Shown: piece by piece, positions 63,740 through 64,000 of the stretch
How the letters are laid out: each line of letters opens with the position of its first letter
Position numbering within the stretch: the first letter of the stretch is position 1
Source: Oscillospiraceae bacterium
GTDB taxonomy: Bacteria; Bacillota; Clostridia; Oscillospirales; Ruminococcaceae
Reading direction: 5' to 3'
Length of the DNA: 64,000 bases
Assembly (NCBI GenBank): GCA_018434245.1
Contig: JAHDPQ010000098.1
Location: forward strand, 29,777 to 93,776
The notes under the pieces: model-generated
Database searches by the model: none
Told to the model about the DNA's origin: nothing
What the model saw: the letters and a program-made list of their open reading frames with translations, nothing else
Position numbers and translations under genes: made by a program

Positions 63740-64000
63740 TCAAACCAGAATGTTTGCCCAGAGGGCGATGCAGCGAATTTGGACAGCAGCGAGAAAGGAC
63801 GAGGTATTCTTGGCATAACGAGTGGCGATGCCTCGCCATCTTTTCAGGTGAAGGAATGCGTTTTCGACCAGATGGCGCAGTTTATACAGTTCTTTGTCAT
63901 AGTCACGCTGTAGCTTTCGATTTTTCTTTGGCGGGATAACTGCTTGCATCCCGGCGGATAATGCGGCATCAATGATTTCGTTGGAGTCATATCCCCTGTC
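63740..64000 (-). mobile_element. IS5-family transposase, C-terminal part, runs off the window
   Basis: 87 codons on the minus strand, open to the right edge: DRGYDSNEIIDAALSAGMQA, then IPPKKNRK and the end LRHLVENAFLHLKRWRGIATRYAKN. The DRGYD block and RWRGIATR tail are typical of IS5/IS1182-type DDE transposases. The element end lies near 63725, inside the IS3 remnant, so this insertion is the younger event. Confidence 0.85.

Overview
This looks like chromosomal DNA of a high-GC, spore-forming, fermentative Clostridia, probably Oscillospiraceae-like; this is inference. The signs are a vitamin B12-dependent methylaspartate (glutamate mutase) operon, type III glutamine synthetase, rpsO-pnp, strong Shine-Dalgarno sites with frequent TTG/GTG starts, YesM/YesN-type signalling and a collagen-like exosporium-type gene remnant. 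The first 59.3 kb is uniform and densely coded. The last 4.7 kb is lower in GC by eye and consists of broken mobile-element genes. No rRNA, tRNA or CRISPR array was seen.

Layout. 1-1.7 kb: partial zinc-ribbon protein. 2-8.3 kb (minus): glmS-glmL-glmE-mal-atuA-like-DUF4387, turning glutamate into methylaspartate and mesaconate. 8.7-13.9 kb: secA and glutamine synthetase. 14.1-22.6 kb: sugar-binding protein, histidine kinase and AraC-type response regulator, followed by an Fbp/Afu-type ABC transporter. 22.7-31 kb: MATE exporter, Fe-S aldo/keto reductase, pnp, rpsO, DUF378, TPR protein and DEAD-box helicase.

31.1-39.1 kb: a hydroxyacid operon on the minus strand (larA, a SAF subunit, a UxaA/SuyB-like lyase, a PatB-like PLP enzyme, RidA and a D-2-hydroxyacid dehydrogenase), with a divergent FadR-type regulator, a PPC-domain gene and a zinc alcohol dehydrogenase. 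TTGTATACAA-like palindromes in these promoters suggest one regulon.

39.2-54 kb: the most unusual block. A 12-gene minus-strand run encodes two SIS proteins, a nitrilase-family hydrolase, a sugar ABC importer, a HIT protein, a second LarA, NagB, NagA, an AGE-family epimerase and an MFS carrier. Opposite it lie a FadR-type regulator, an AraC regulator, a 36-residue ORF and a third SIS paralogue. The set resembles an undescribed pathway for an amino sugar carrying, or yielding, a 2-hydroxyacid, and no sugar kinase is present.

54.2-59.3 kb: a DapB-like dehydrogenase, a MerR regulator, a pyridine-nucleotide disulfide oxidoreductase, a small membrane protein and class II fructose-bisphosphate aldolase. 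59.6-64 kb: a 5'-truncated collagen-like gene, then remnants of a Tn1549-like conjugative element, an IS3-type transposase fragment and the end of an IS5-type element that runs off the window.
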